Shown piece after piece: positions 33,001 to 45,164 of a stretch of 64,000 nucleotides of DNA (within the stretch, counting starts at the first letter, position 1; every line of letters starts with the position of its first letter). The position numbers were made by a program, and so were the translations under genes. Origin of the DNA: Paulownia fortunei (lineage: Eukaryota > Streptophyta > Magnoliopsida > Lamiales > Paulowniaceae); contig CM033108.1 in NCBI GenBank assembly GCA_019321725.1, forward strand, positions 14,402,060 through 14,466,059. The letters are read 5' to 3'. The notes beneath the pieces were generated by a model, which did no database searches, had not been told where the DNA came from, and saw only the letters and a program-made list of their open reading frames with translations.

Positions 33001-33830
33001 CAGGAATTCGAGGATGAATTTCCCAAGGAGGTGCCACTAGGCTTATGACCAATTTGAGGGATTGAACATCAAATTGACTTCATACCCAGTGCAACAATTC
33101 CAAATCGACCAACCCATAGAAGTAATCCCGATGAGATGAAGGAAATTCAATGGTAGGTTCATGAACTAATGGAAAAGGGGCATGTTAGAGAGAGAATAAG
33201 CCCTTGTGCGGTTCTGGTGCTACTAGTGCCTAAGAAGGATAGGACATGGAGGATGTGTGCTGATTGTCGAGCCATCAACAACATTATAGTAAAGTATCGA
33301 CATCCTATTCCTTGATTAGATGACATGTTAGATGAATTGCATGGGTCTTGTGTGTTTTCAAAAATTGACCTTAAGAGTGGTTACTATTAGATTAGGATGA
33401 AAAAGGGTGATGAGTTGAAAGCTGCATTTAAAACAAAACATGGTTTGTATGAGTGGTTAGTTATGAACGAATGCACCTAATACTTTCATGAGGCTCATGA
33501 ACCATATTTTGCATGCTTTCCTTGGTAAATTTGTAGTTGTCTATTTTGACGATATCCTAATCTATAGCAAAAACCTGGATGATTATGTTGAACAACTAAC
33601 ACTTATTTTAAAGGTATTAAGGAAAGAAATGTTATTTGCTAATCTTAAGAAATGTACCTTTTGCACAGACAAGCTTGTGTTTCTTGGTTTTGTTGTAAGT
33701 GCTAAAGGATTGAGGTCGATGAGGAAGAGGTGAACGTAATTCAAAATTAGTCAATGCCTACTATGGTAAATCATGTAAGAAGCTCCCATGGCTTAGCTAA
33801 TTTTTATAGGCATTTTGTTCGGCATTTCAG
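33001..33830 (+). pseudogene. G2 (+) reverse transcriptase
   Basis: Reads EFEDEFPKEVPLGL, VHELMEKGHVRER, AVLVLLVPKKD, MCADCRAINNI, and [10 protein letters not shown], then a break near 33470 where [10 protein letters not shown] is mostly deleted. The open piece 33488-33733 has [12 protein letters not shown] with both catalytic Asp intact and [18 protein letters not shown]. It resembles chromovirus-type plant gypsy RT of the CRM/Reina/Galadriel kind; the clade is not resolved by eye. Confidence 0.8.
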
Positions 33831-33834
33831 TAGC

Positions 33835-34250
33835 ATAGCTGCACCCCTAACCGAAGTCATCAAGAAGAACGTTCCATTTAAGTGGGACATGAACAAGAAA
33901 AGACATTCAAGCTCATCAAAGATAAATTGACTAATGCTCCTTTACTTGTTTTACATAACTTCACTAAAATGTTCGAAATTAAGTGTGATGCTTCAGGTAT
34001 AGGTATCGGTGTTGTACTGATACAAGAAGGAAGGCCGGTTGCATAGTTTAGTAAAAAATTAAGTGGTGCAACCTTAAATTATCCCACTTACGATAAGGAA
34101 TTATATGCATTGGTTTGAACTCTGGAGACTAGGCAGCACTACCTATGGCCAAAAGAGTTTATGATTCATACAGATCATGAGTCTTTGAAGCATCTAAAGG
34201 GGCAACACAAATTAAGCAGATGCAGGTATGCTTTACTTTCAACCCTTGAC
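33835..34250 (+). pseudogene. G2 (+) RNase H with in-frame internal deletion
   Basis: Visible: [26 protein letters not shown], and (in 34161-34451) [18 protein letters not shown]. The frame then jumps straight from LSRC to [18 protein letters not shown]. The G2 minus copy has about 31 further residues here ([12 protein letters not shown] to VVADALSR), including the last RNase H Asp, so the domain is dead. Short GC-type microhomology is visible at the join (about 34216). Confidence 0.75.
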
Positions 34251-34439
34251 TCTAAATTGCTTGGATTTGAATACATTATGGAGTTTTATGCAACGAATTC
34301 TGATTCTGGGGACTTGTTTAAAAACTGCACTAAATGGGGGTATGGGAAGTTCTATTTGCATGATGATTTTTTGTTTCGAGAGAACAAATTGTGTGTTCCT
34401 CATTCATCTTTGTGTGAATTACTTGTTAGGAAGCACATA

Positions 34440-35039
34440 GTGGTGGTTTGATGGGCCACTTCAGTGTAGCTAAGATTTTAGGCGTGTTGCATGAGCATTT
34501 CTTTTGGCCTCACATGAAACGTGATGTAGAGAGGATTTGTGCGAAATGCATTAGTTGTAAGCAAGCTAAGTCTAGACGACAACCGCATGGTTTGTACACA
34601 CCCCTACCTATCCCTAGTGCTTCTTAGGTTGATATCTCTATGGATTTTGTTTTGGGCTTACCTAGGACTAAGAGGGGGAGAGATTCAATTTTTATGGTTG
34701 TTGATAGGTTTTCTAAGATGGCACTCTTTATTGCATGTCATAAAATTGATGATGTATCACATGTAGCCGATTTGTTTTTCAGGGAGATTGTTAGGTTGCA
34801 TGGCATGCCAAGGACTATTGTTTCTGATAGGGATGCAAGGTTCTTGAGTTACTTTTGGAAGACCTTATGGGGAAAGTTGAGAAATAAATTGTTGTTTTTA
34901 CTACTTGTCACCCCCAAATTGATGGTCAAACCAAAGTAGTGAATAGGAGCTTGTCTACATTGTTGTGTGCTATCATACAAAAGAATTTGAAAACTTGGGA
35001 AGACTATTTACCACATGTTGAATTTACTTATAATCGTTG
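34440..35039 (+). pseudogene. G2 (+) integrase zinc domain and core
   Basis: [27 protein letters not shown], and [11 protein letters not shown]. Core: [19 protein letters not shown] (first Asp) and [11 protein letters not shown] (second Asp) in open piece 34640-34939. [12 protein letters not shown] follows, where the catalytic Glu of DGQTE has become Lys. Interrupted at 35039 by solo LTR-X and continued at 37918. Confidence 0.8.
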
Positions 35040-37917
35040 TGTAACACCCTCATTACTACACAACTAGATATATATTATATAATTTGACATGATAGAACCT
35101 GTGTGCATGCATGGAATATTTTCTTTTTTTAACATTTTAAGAAAAGCTAAATCACTTCTTACATACACAACCCTGTTTAAAATAGAATGATCAGTATTTA
35201 TATAAAAACACAACACCCACAACGACCACAATATTTACATACTTAACTACAGTAAAGTTTTAAAAGAGAAATATAGTACCAATCTAAAAACATAATACAC
35301 CAAACTCAAAATATAACAAGCCAACAAAATAGCCCAACAGGTCGTCATCCATGTACACACTCCCTCAACACCTGCAGGAGCTCCAACAGCCGACCAGCCA
35401 GCCAAAGATGCTTCAAGTATCATCGTACTCACCTACAATGCATAAACTATATGAGCTAACGCTCAGCAAGTAAAGATTATGCATGTCAAAGAATAATCCA
35501 CAATATCAAGTCATGCAACTCAAAATGCTATGCTCACAATGCAATTTTATGCATCAAAATATTTCTCTCAAAATCATTTCTTTCTTGGGCCCTTGACCAA
35601 CGCTACTATCTCATGCACCGGAAAAGAGCTCTGTATACCGCCATAATCCAATGGCCAATAATCATATAAGCATGCAAATCCATGCATACTCATACGCATG
35701 CAAATCCATGCACGCGAACCTGCAAATCCATGCATAACACCATGCAAATCCATGCATGCTTCGGTACACTAGTAGTGGTCAACAAAACATTTTCCTTTCT
35801 CTGAATCATGCCGTGCAATGCAAGATTTATCACAATACTAGTATATGATGCATGCACGTGCTAATGACAATGCCCATGTATGTATGCTCAATGGAGAGCC
35901 CTCTACTATGCACATATGATTTATGATATTACATATAATTCACACATCTACTATGTCTATGCATTGTAGTTGCAAATGAATCTTTACTTACCTTTCACTT
36001 GGTTGGTGGCTTAGTCTAAATTTGTTTAGTATTCCTCTCCAACCTTAGATGTAAAATAGCCTGTAATATTACCCAACATCAAGCACCATTCCCAATTTGG
36101 CAAGTTGAAAGCACAAAATCTCATACTAGACCTTAAACACCAAGCTATAAGCTAACAATCAAGCTTTCACAAACTAGAACCAATATAGCCCCTCAAATAC
36201 CTCAATTTCTCATCTTAAATACATGAAAACATCATGCAATTGAAGTATTATAACTCTAATAGCATGTACCTAATTGTTAACACTCAATAGCAATATGTCT
36301 AGGTTGAAACATGCTAAGTGATCAAATGTGGCAGATTCACATTTTCATATTTTCTTGCTGTCAAGTTTAGTTGCATGATAATTTTAACATCCCTAAACAT
36401 ATCCAATCACTCCAAAATTTTTTACCACACTTATATAACATGTATATAAATGTAACCATATCATATAATTGCTAAAAATCACGGATATAGCTTCCCAAGT
36501 TCAGCTCTCTTCACGACATACTGAAACAGATTATTTCCTACCGTGACAGTTTTGCACACTTCATGACATAATGGTTTTGGCACCCTTAAGTATATTCAAT
36601 CACTCCAAAATTTTCACCATACTTAGATAACATATATAATGAGACAACTAGGTCATATTATTACCAAAAATAATCGATTTAGCTCCCTTAATTCAGTTTC
36701 CTTCACAGCACACAAAACAGATTTTGCTATTTTGGCAGTTTGAGTGTTTCTCCAATATCATTCTCTATTTCAATTTCCAACTGATAAAAATTCATTCCAA
36801 TACTCTTAACTCATATATGGTCATGTAAATGGTAATAATTATAGGTTTTATTCAACATACCATACACTTTTGAAGTCTAAAACACAAGAAAATAGTAAGA
36901 TGACAGTTTCTGCCACAAGTATTTCCTATTAAGTGTTTGTGATCAAAAACCCTTTCTTTGTGCACCAAAGTCTAACTAAAAACTTCCTAACACTTTTATA
37001 AGAGATATTGAAAGCTTAATAAGCCATAAAACCATTCATAATAATCTGAAAACCAAAGGCAAAGCCGTAGATAAGTGTTACCTATGCAGATTTTGAGGCT
37101 AACTTGATTGGTAATCACTTCTTCTTTGCTTTTCTTGCTTTTATTTCAACTTGGAATCAATTTGGATCACATGGAGACCTTAAGGTGTGTGTTTGGAAGA
37201 TGAAAATGGCTGAAATGAGGGTTGGTCGTTGCTTAAGGGTGAAGGGTTTGAGGTGTTAGCTTGAGATGTTAGCTTAAGCTTAATAAGAAAGCACGAGGTG
37301 GCAAGTAAATGGCAAATCTGATTTTCTCCCTTATCTTTCAGCCCTAATCTTGTGTGTCTCATCTATTTTTATTTGGTTGCAACCTATCTTAATCACCATT
37401 CATTCCCATAGGTAATTCCTATGTCCGTTCATTCGATCTCCAAACCGATTCGCATCCGATTCTTAAAGAATTGTCTAGTTTGCATTTCTAAAATCATATG
37501 CACATAAGGGCCTTGTAATATGATACTTAATTCATATTATATCATGTCCAATATCCCAAGTATGCTAATTTACAAATATATACTTTTGAAATAACTTGAT
37601 CAAATCAAATTAAACTGTATAAGGTTACTAGTAACACTTTTAGCACTTCCAAAATTATAACCTATATATCCCATCTATATCTAATATTGATCCACCTCAT
37701 TTTCTTCTTATTTCAATATAAAATCAACTACTTAGATTAAGAAATTCAATAACTAATATCGTGCAAGAGCTTCAGAATTAAGTTTAATATTCAAGAATGT
37801 CGTATAAAATGAAATAAATTATGCAATGTCAATAGAAATGCAAATAGCATATAAAATTAACATGTAATGCATGAATCATATTTAGCCATGTGAGTAGTAA
37901 GAGGCCCGGGTATCACA
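35040..37917 (-). mobile_element. LTR-X solo LTR (2,878 bp) inserted in G2 integrase
   Basis: The + strand begins TGTAACACCC and ends GGGTATCACA. On the minus strand this is TGTGATACCC...GGGTGTTACA, a form like the G1 LTR, so I place it on the minus strand. Flanks are CGTTG (35035-35039) and CATTG (37918-37922), a target duplication with one later change. Removing the insertion restores the G2 integrase reading ([13 protein letters not shown]). No internal coding is seen. A related, rearranged copy occupies 59095-62112. Confidence 0.8.
35671..35756. repeat. Short repeats of TGCAAATCCATGCA
   Basis: Four near-identical copies of (CA)TGCAAATCCATGCA at about 35671, 35697, 35720 and 35741, inside solo LTR-X. 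They carry CATGCA (RY-type) motifs. The homologous part of the other LTR-X copy (about 61190-61240) does not show the same series. Confidence 0.6.
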
Positions 37918-38389
37918 CATTGTATCCACTCTACAACTAAATTTTTACCATTTGAGATTGTTTATGGTTTTAATCCATTGACTCCTTTAAATTTAACCCC
38001 TTTAACTTTGAATGAACATGTTAACTTAGATGGAAAGAAGAAAGCAGAATTTGTCATGCAGATTCATGAAAAGGCAAAGCAACACATAAAGAGTTGGACG
38101 GAACAATATGCCAAGCAAGCTAATAAGGGACACAATAAAGTTGTCTTCGAACCAAGGGATTGGGTTTGGCTACATATGAGGAAGGACCGATTTCCAGAGC
38201 ATAGATGATCTAAACTCCTTCCATGGGGTTATGGCCATTTCAAATGGTGGAACGCATCAATGACAATGCCTACAAACTTGAACTACCAGTTGAGTATGGT
38301 GTTAGCGCTCGCTTTAATGTTTCTGACCTATCTCTTTTCGATGTAGGTGATGAAGATTTGAGGACAAACCCTTTTCAAAAGGGGGAGAA
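37918..38389 (+). pseudogene. G2 (+) integrase end and polyprotein C-terminus
   Basis: Open pieces 37978-38208 ([38 protein letters not shown]) and 38223-38678 ([35 protein letters not shown]). They are separated by a stop and frameshift near 38210. The reading continues past the polypurine tract (about 38376-38389) into the LTR, ending in GPITRFRAKHFEVALYGLIQK. In this family the polyprotein C-terminus is encoded inside the LTR start. Confidence 0.8.
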
Positions 38390-39248
38390 TAATGAAAATG
38401 AAGGTACACACCCATGCATACAAGAGGGAGAACTCACACATGGACTTGGAAGGACTCAAGGTCAGCAATTACATGATCCACTAAACTTACCAAGTGGACC
38501 AATCACAAGATTTAGGGCCAAGCATTTTGAAGTGGCATTATATGGGTTGATTCAAAAAGTTGGTGAAATGCCAAACACATGGGGGGCCAACATGTGTCCA
38601 AATCCATTTCAAATAATTTCAAATCAGATTGAAAGAAAATTAATCACCATGATTTCGGTTTTTGAGGAGCATAATTGAAGACACACATGTTTTCAGCTTT
38701 GGAAGGTCAATCACCAAGATTTCAAGAGCCTAATTCAATACATGCACATTTTCCACATTTTTGGAAGGCCAAGATTAATGTCTTGAAGATTTCTTGATTA
38801 AGATAATATTATAGGCGAGATTTTGAATTTTTCTAAATTTGGGGATGAATTATGGGCTGGATTTACTTGATTAGTTTGTTTCCATAGGATAATTAGTTTC
38901 CTATTCTTAGTTCTTTATTTTCATAAGTTGCAATTATTTGAAACCTATTTAAAGTGGACCAAGTTGTATACTTTGCAGCAATTTTTGAATTTATAAAATA
39001 TTGAGGAGTTTATCTTGTTCTTCTTTCATTCTTGAAAGAACTTTTGAACTTATCAACTTATTCTTGTGGCGTTCAAAATAATAGAACATATCATCGAGAT
39101 TCTTGAGTGTTCTTGAGTTTTCTTGGTATGGCGTTCCGTATCTAATTGAGCTTTGGTTCTTGGGTTGCTAGTCACGGGTCAAGGTTCACCGAACTTATGT
39201 CTTAAAGATCTTGGGGTTCGATTCCACATTTTGGTGTTGGGTTTCATT
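38390..39248 (+). mobile_element. G2 (+) 3' LTR, slightly truncated
   Basis: Matches the inverted G2 LTR at 53282-54166, which starts TGATGA after a purine tract. Here the start reads TAATGA after CAAAAGGGGGAGAA. It breaks off about 25 bases before the expected end ...TTCATATCA, at roughly 39248, and joins G1 gag. Confidence 0.75.
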
Positions 39249-39249
39249 G

Positions 39250-39562
39250 GATCATTCGACAGGATATTCACAAGCTGTGTATGAGAAATTTAGAAAGATG
39301 GAACCTGTTGATTTTAATGGTGGGTCTGATCCCATGGTTGTAGAGGAATGCGTGAAATCTTTGAACACTATCTTTGAATACATGAGAATTGATGATGCTC
39401 AGAAGGTACTATGTGCAATCTTCTTATTGAAGAAGGATGCTAGAACCTGGTGGGAAGGAGATAAACTTGCAGTGAATATGGAAGAGTTGACTTGGGAGAG
39501 GTTTAAAAAAATCTTTTAAGATAAGTATTTCACTAGGGATGCTAGATCTCTCAAAGTAAAAG
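39250..39562 (+). pseudogene. G1 gag fragment
   Basis: Within the open piece 39211-39519: [38 protein letters not shown] and TWERFKKIF, matching 21640-21900 of the nested G1. The part before about residue 14 belongs to the G2 LTR. Coding continues past a stop as KYFTRDARSL until a G1 LTR starts. Confidence 0.8.
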
Positions 39563-40265
39563 TGTAATGCCCAATTCTCAATTCTCTCCTACACAGCCAA
39601 TAATAAGCATCTTGCATGAATATGCATATAATCAATGTGCAATATCGAATTATGGCATACAAATAGTATGATTGCATGGACATTAATAATTGTTATTATA
39701 TGCTTCAGTTATACTTTAACATGCATTAGTACATGAAATATGAGATCAAACTTTCATTTCTTGATTTAACATATTCCTTAAGTGCCCTTTTTGCAGTGAA
39801 ATGCTCGGTATCTCGGTTAAGGAAGATTGATGTATTGAATGGCCATGAAATGAATTATTTGTTTTGCTCCATACTAGTTATATGCTAAAGTGATTAATTG
39901 CCTAAATATTTACTTGAAATATATTACATTTGGCTAAGAACTAAAAGTATGCAAAATGGTACAATTTGATTGGTTGGTTGACTAGGTTGCATAAAACCAT
40001 TCTAAACCACATTGCACTTGATTATAATACCAAAGCATTAATTTTTATCATCTCCTTAGCCCATGAACATGGCTTTTGGCATGAGAAGACACCAAGCATG
40101 ATGCAACCAATCATCACCCTCCACTTACCTCTCTTTGAAAGGCCAAAGAAATAATTTTCATCCATATTTCTTGTGGAAGCACCTCAAAAACGACCAGCCC
40201 TTATTCTCCTAAGTTTCTCCCAAATTTCTACACTCTCATACTCACACAAATTGAATTCAATCCAT
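39563..40265 (+). mobile_element. G1 LTR fragment (first about 700 bases)
   Basis: Starts TGTAATGCCC inside the gag fragment and follows the G1 LTR to about 40265, then switches to G3 polyprotein sequence. The 3' end and any target duplication are lost. The ORF at 39966-40154 matches the non-coding LTR frame at 26228 and is not a gene. Confidence 0.75.
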
Positions 40266-40624
40266 GAGCATGTTAACTTGCATGGAAAGAAAAAAGACTG
40301 AATTTGTTAAGCAAGTACATGAGAAAACAAGACTTAACATTGGAAGGAAAATAGAGCAATACTCAAAACAAGCTAATAAATGACGCCGACAGATGAATTT
40401 TAAACCTAGAGATTGGGTTTGGTTGTACATGAAAAAAGAAAGATTTCTAACACAAAGGCATTCTAAGTTCTACCAAGAGAAAATGATCCTTTTCAAATCC
40501 TTGAGCATATCAATGAAAGATTTGACAGGTAAGTATAGTGTTAGTGCTACTTCCAATGTTCCTGATTTAAGTCCTTTTGATGTAGTGATGATTTGAGGAC
40601 AAATCCTCTTCAAGATGAAGGGAA
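40266..40624 (+). pseudogene. G3 polyprotein C-terminus from a lost upstream copy
   Basis: Matches 44813-45164: KIEQYSKQANK, then PRDWVWLYMKKERFLTQRHSK in open piece 40393-40596, then SATSNVPDLSPFDV, leading into the LTR at 40625. Because the LTR that follows is also the 5' LTR of the next G3, two G3 copies share one LTR here. Confidence 0.75.
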
Positions 40625-42122
40625 TGTTGAGAGCATGACCAACAAATGAAATTGAGATCCTATTCAAGTTCCAATTGGACCGGTTATAAGGGATCGAGCT
40701 AAAAGATTAAAAAAAACTCTTAATGGCTAATTCAAAGCATTTGGAATGAGGTGAATTCATGTAGGCCCAAAGGAGATGTCCCACAAAGTTGGATATCCAT
40801 GATTCAAGCATTGGAATAATTTTGGAAGGGTTTCTAGGTGAGATTTAAGGTCTATTAGTTGAGTCGTATGTCTTGCATGGCATTTAAATATTTTCCTATT
40901 GGATAAATTTGAATTTACGATATTTATTAGTTACCTTTTCTAGATAGGGTTGACTTCAAGATTCAAAAAGGCTAGCTAGGATATATTTGGTAGTTTCCTT
41001 TTATAGTAAGGGATGAATTAAAAGCTTTGTTGGGGCCTAATTTTCATTCTCCTCTTCTTATATTTATAGGCCATTCACTTATTGAAATAAAGAACTCAAA
41101 TTTTAGTCATAATTTGGTGAGAGAAAATTCTCTTTGGTTCTTTTAGAACTTTTGAATTTATCAAAGATTTCCATGACGTTTTGATATGAATCACGCCAAG
41201 AATTGTGACAAAACTCGTGACTCAAGAAAGGCCTCAAGATTATCTTGAATGAATTTATATAGAACCATGACCCGTTGCTTATATTGAAGCAAGAACCTTG
41301 GTATAATAAAGACGCCATAATCAATTATGAGAGGATTGATTGATAAGTCAAAGATGAATGCCATGGAAATTTCCAATAAGTACAGAAGTTCTAAAAGAAC
41401 CAAAGAGAATTTTCTCTCGCAAAATTATGACTGAAATCTGAATTGTTTATTTCAATAAGTGAATGACCTATAAATACAAGAAGGGGAAGAATGAAAATTA
41501 GGCCCCAAGAAAGCCTTGAATTCATCCCCTACTAGGAAAAGGAAACTACCAAATATATTCTAACTAACCTTCTTGAATCTTGAAGTGAACCCTATTTAGA
41601 AAAGGTAACTAATAAATATCCTAAATTCAAATTTATCCAATAAGGAAAATATCTAAATGTCATACAAGACACAAGATATACAACTCAATTAATAGACCTA
41701 AAATCTCGCCTAAATAGTTGCCCTCTATGAGAAACCCTTCCAAAAATTATTCCAATGCTTGAATCATGGATATCCAACTTTGTGGGATGTGGGACATCTC
41801 CTTTGGCCTGCATGAATTCACCTCGGTCCAAATGCTTTGAATTAGCCCATTAAGAGGTATTTTGAATCTTTTAGCTCAAGCCCTTGTAACTGGTCCAATT
41901 GGAACTTAAATAGGATCCGCATTCCATCGTTGGTCATGCTCTCATCACGTTTACCTTGACTTATCAATTAATTCCCTCATAATTGATTGTGGCATCTTTA
42001 TTATACCAAGGTTCTTACTTTAATATAAGCAATGAGTTGTGATTTTGAATTTATTCAAGACGATCTTAGAGGCCTTTCTTGTGTCACGAATTTTCTCACA
42101 ATTCTTGGCGTGATTCGTATCA
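40625..42122 (+). mobile_element. G3 LTR interrupted by an inverted solo LTR
   Basis: Starts TGTTGAGAGCATGACC and ends GTGATTCGTATCA. Without the insertion it is about 727 bases, close to the 3' LTR at 45165-45924 (760). It is interrupted at 41177-41952. After its end there is no primer site: sequence passes within about 30 bases to protease, so the leader, gag and protease start are deleted. Confidence 0.8.
41182..41947 (-). mobile_element. G3-family solo LTR, inverted, inside a G3 LTR
   Basis: 766 bases. The minus strand begins TGATGAGAGCATGACC (at 41947) and ends GATTCATATCA (at 41182). Flanked by a perfect 5-bp duplication CGTTT (41177-41181 and 41948-41952). Together with the + strand LTR around it, it forms a large imperfect inverted repeat. 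ORFs 41103-41324 and 41191-41403 lie in it without motifs. Confidence 0.85.
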
Positions 42123-42149
42123 AACCCCTTCCACATTGGAAAGTATGAT

Positions 42150-42560
42150 GAAGAAGTTTTGAGCTATGTGATTCCAATGTAAGTTGGGACACTTGTTACT
42201 AGGCCAACCTTGGCAATTTAATCAGCATGTTAAGCATGATGGCTTCACAAACAAATATTCATTTGTGATTAATCAAAGGACAATCACCCTAGTTCCTTTG
42301 ACACTAAAATAGTTTCATGAGGATCAAGTAAGGTTACAAAAGGAGAGTGATCAAAAGAAAGAGAGTAAAAATAACAAAATGAGTGAAAATCAAAGAGAAA
42401 AAGAGATAGAGCCCGAGAAAAATAAGACAAAATAAAAATGTAGATTCAGGATTGAGAGAAAAATAGAGAGAAAAGAAAGTTTCTATGCCAAGGCCAGTGA
42501 CATGAAAAGAGTGATGATGCTATCACTCAGCCAATGATTGTACACTAACCAACTTGACAC
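42150..42560 (+). pseudogene. G3 protease end and charged linker
   Basis: Reading across frames: LLGRPWQFNQHVKHDGFTNKYSF near 42205-42265, then a stop, then a Lys/Glu-rich linker up to 42560. Same layout as the G2 copy at 32590-33000. No open frame. Confidence 0.65.
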
Positions 42561-43330
42561 ATCTTTGCCTAGTTCTGTTGTTTTCTCTTTTGCAGGAATT
42601 TAAGAATGCCTTTCCCAAGGAGATTCCACCTGGTTTACCACCTATTCGAGGGATTGAACATCAAATTGATTTTTTACCTGGTGCTACTATTCAAACCAAC
42701 CAACCTATCAAAGAAATCCCAAGGAAACCAAGAAGATACAAAGGCAGCTTAGTGAATTGTTGGAGAAAAGTGTACATGAGAGAAAGCATGAGTTCGTGCG
42801 CTATTTTAGTACTTTTGGTTTCTAAGAAGGATTGGGATGTGGAGGATATATGTTGATTGTCAAGCGATCAACAATATAATAGTAAAGTATCACCATCATA
42901 TTCCTCGCGTAGATGATATGTTAGATGAGTTACATGGTGCTTGTGTATTTTTTAAGATTAATTTCAAGAGTGGGTATCACCAAATAAGAATAAAAGACGG
43001 CGATGAATGGAAAATTGCTTTTAAAACAAAATATGGATTATACGAGTGGTTAATTATGCCATTTGGATTCACTAATGCACCTAATACTTTCATGCGATTA
43101 ATGAACCATGTTTTACATACATTCATAGGCAGATTTGTTGTTGTTTATTTTGATGAGATTCTCATTTATAGCAATAACTTAGATGATCATAGTGTGCATT
43201 TAAATTCAATTTTAAATGTACTTAAAAAAGAAATTTATTTGCTAACTTGAAGAAGTGCACCATTTAGACCAATAATCTTGTGTTTCTTGGTTTTGTTATG
43301 AGTGCACAAGGAATACAGGTTGATGAAGAG
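42561..43330 (+). pseudogene. G3 reverse transcriptase
   Basis: Open pieces 42554-42856 (LQEFKNAFPKEIPPGLPPIR, REDS/RESMSS-type segment, VLLVSKKD) and 42837-43250 ([49 protein letters not shown]). The catalytic box reads [11 protein letters not shown] near 43144-43171, so the second Asp of YFDD is Glu. A frameshift near 42840 separates the pieces; after 43250 the FLGFVMSAQG segment follows with stops. Confidence 0.8.
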
Positions 43331-43985
43331 AACATCTGCGCAATTCAGGAGTGGCGAGTCCCACGAGTGTAGGTAATGTTCGTATTTTTCATAGACATGC
43401 TAGTTTTTATAGAAGGTTTGTAAAGGACTTTAGAAGTGTCACCATATCATTTACTGAAGTCATCAAGAAGATCGTTGGATTCAAATAGGGTGATGAGCAA
43501 GAAAGGCGTTCCCAATTGATCAAGAAGAAATTAAACCATGCTCCTTTACTTGCTTTGCCTGATTTCACTAAAACATTTCAAATTGAATGTGATGCTTCAT
43601 GTATAATATAGGCGTAGTTCTTATGCAAGGAGGAAAACCAATTGCATATTTTAGTGAGAAATTAAGTGGGGCAATCTTAAACTACCCTACTTATGATAAA
43701 GAACTCTATGCATTGGTACAAGCACTACCTTTGGCCTAAAGAGTTTGTGATTCACACTGATCATGAGTCCTTGAAGCATATGAAGGACCAGCACAAGTTG
43801 AACAGGAGGCATGCACATTGGGTGGAATTCATTGAGACATTTCCACATGTCATCCGATATAAGCAAGGTAAAGAAAATTTCCACATGTCATCCGACCAGC
43901 ACAAGTTGAACAGGAGGCATGCACATCTCGAAGGTATATATTATTATTCTACGATTGATGCAAAATTACTTAGTTTTGAGTATAT
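43331..43985 (+). pseudogene. G3 RNase H with scrambled duplication
   Basis: RNase H start near 43575 (FQIECDAS) and [13 protein letters not shown] near 43680. The open piece 43693-44115 then gives [20 protein letters not shown]. About 25 residues on, [11 protein letters not shown] is repeated (43786-43818 and 43894-43926), and TTCCACATGTCATCCGA also occurs twice (43840-43856, 43878-43894) in swapped order. The ADALSR segment with the last catalytic Asp is missing. Confidence 0.75.
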
Positions 43986-44159
43986 TAAAGAGTTGTATCC
44001 TTTAGACCATGATTTTTGTAAGGAGTTTTGGGCTTGTGAGAAAAACGTAATGGGTAAGTTCCTTAGGCATGAGGGTTTCTTATTTCGGGAGAATAAGTTG
44101 TGTGTGCCGAATTGATCTTTGCATGATTTGTTAGTTAGAGAATCCCATAGTGTAGTGTT

Positions 44160-44830
44160 AATGGGACACTTTAAAGTTGCTAAGACTTTAACTATTTTGC
44201 AAAAACATTTTTCTTGACCACACATGAAGAGAGATGTTGAGAGAATGTGTGTTAGATGTCTCACTTGTAGGCAAGCAAAGTCCCGGGTACAACCTCATGG
44301 TTTGTACACACACCCTTCCATCCCTAATGAACCTTGGATTGATATTTCGATGGACTTTGTATTAGGCTTGCCTAGGTCTAAACATGGTAGGGATTCAATT
44401 TTTGTGGTTGTGTAGATTTTTTAAGATGACACATTTTATTCCATGTCACAAAACTTATGATGCTTCACATGTTGCTGCTTTGTTGCCTAGAACAATTGTT
44501 TTGGATAGAGATGCTAAGTCCTTGAGTTGCGTTGGGAAGACTTTGTTGTGTAAGTTAGGAAATAAGTTATTGTTTTCTACTACTTGTCACCCACAAATTG
44601 CTGGTCAAACCAAAGTAGCGAGTAGGACTTTGTCTACTTTGTTAAGGGCTATTATTAAAAAGAACATCAAGACATGGGAAGAATGTTTGTCACACGTTGA
44701 GTTTGCTTATAACCATACTATTCATTCCACTACTAAGTTTTCACCATTTCAAATTGTGTATGGTTTTAATCCTTTAACTCTATTGGATTTAACGTCACTA
44801 CCTTTATCTAACATGTTAACTTAGATGGAA
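44160..44830 (+). pseudogene. G3 integrase
   Basis: Zinc domain near 44160-44285 (GHFKVAKTL, then [11 protein letters not shown]). Core in 44224-44415 ([19 protein letters not shown]) and 44384-44824 ([33 protein letters not shown]). About 12 codons between ALL and PRTIV are missing. [12 protein letters not shown] has both Asp and Glu of DGQTE changed. Ends [27 protein letters not shown]. Confidence 0.8.
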
Positions 44831-45164
44831 AGAAAAATACTGAATTTGTTAAGCAGATACATGAGAAAGCAAAGGCTTAACATTGAAAGAAAAACAGAGC
44901 AATACTCAAAACAAGCTAATAAAGGACGCCAAAAGATTGGGTTTAGTTGCACATGGGGAAAGAAAGAATTCCAACATAAAGACGTTCTAAGTTGCTACCA
45001 AGAGTAGATGGTCCTTTCCAAATCCTTGAGTGCATCAATGACAATGCATACAAGCTAGATTTGCCAGGTGAGTACAGTGTTAGTGCTACTTTCAATGTTA
45101 CTAATTTAAGTCCTTTTGATGTAGGTGATGATTTGAGGACAAATCCTCTTCAAGAGTAAAGGAA
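44825..45164 (+). pseudogene. G3 polyprotein C-terminus
   Basis: Open piece 44825-45007 (RKTEQYSKQANKGRQKIGF), then [20 protein letters not shown], then [18 protein letters not shown] across a frameshift, ending at a purine-rich tract before the LTR. Coding then continues into the LTR (TRAKRFKETLNGLIQ near 45235-45280), as in G2. Confidence 0.75.
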
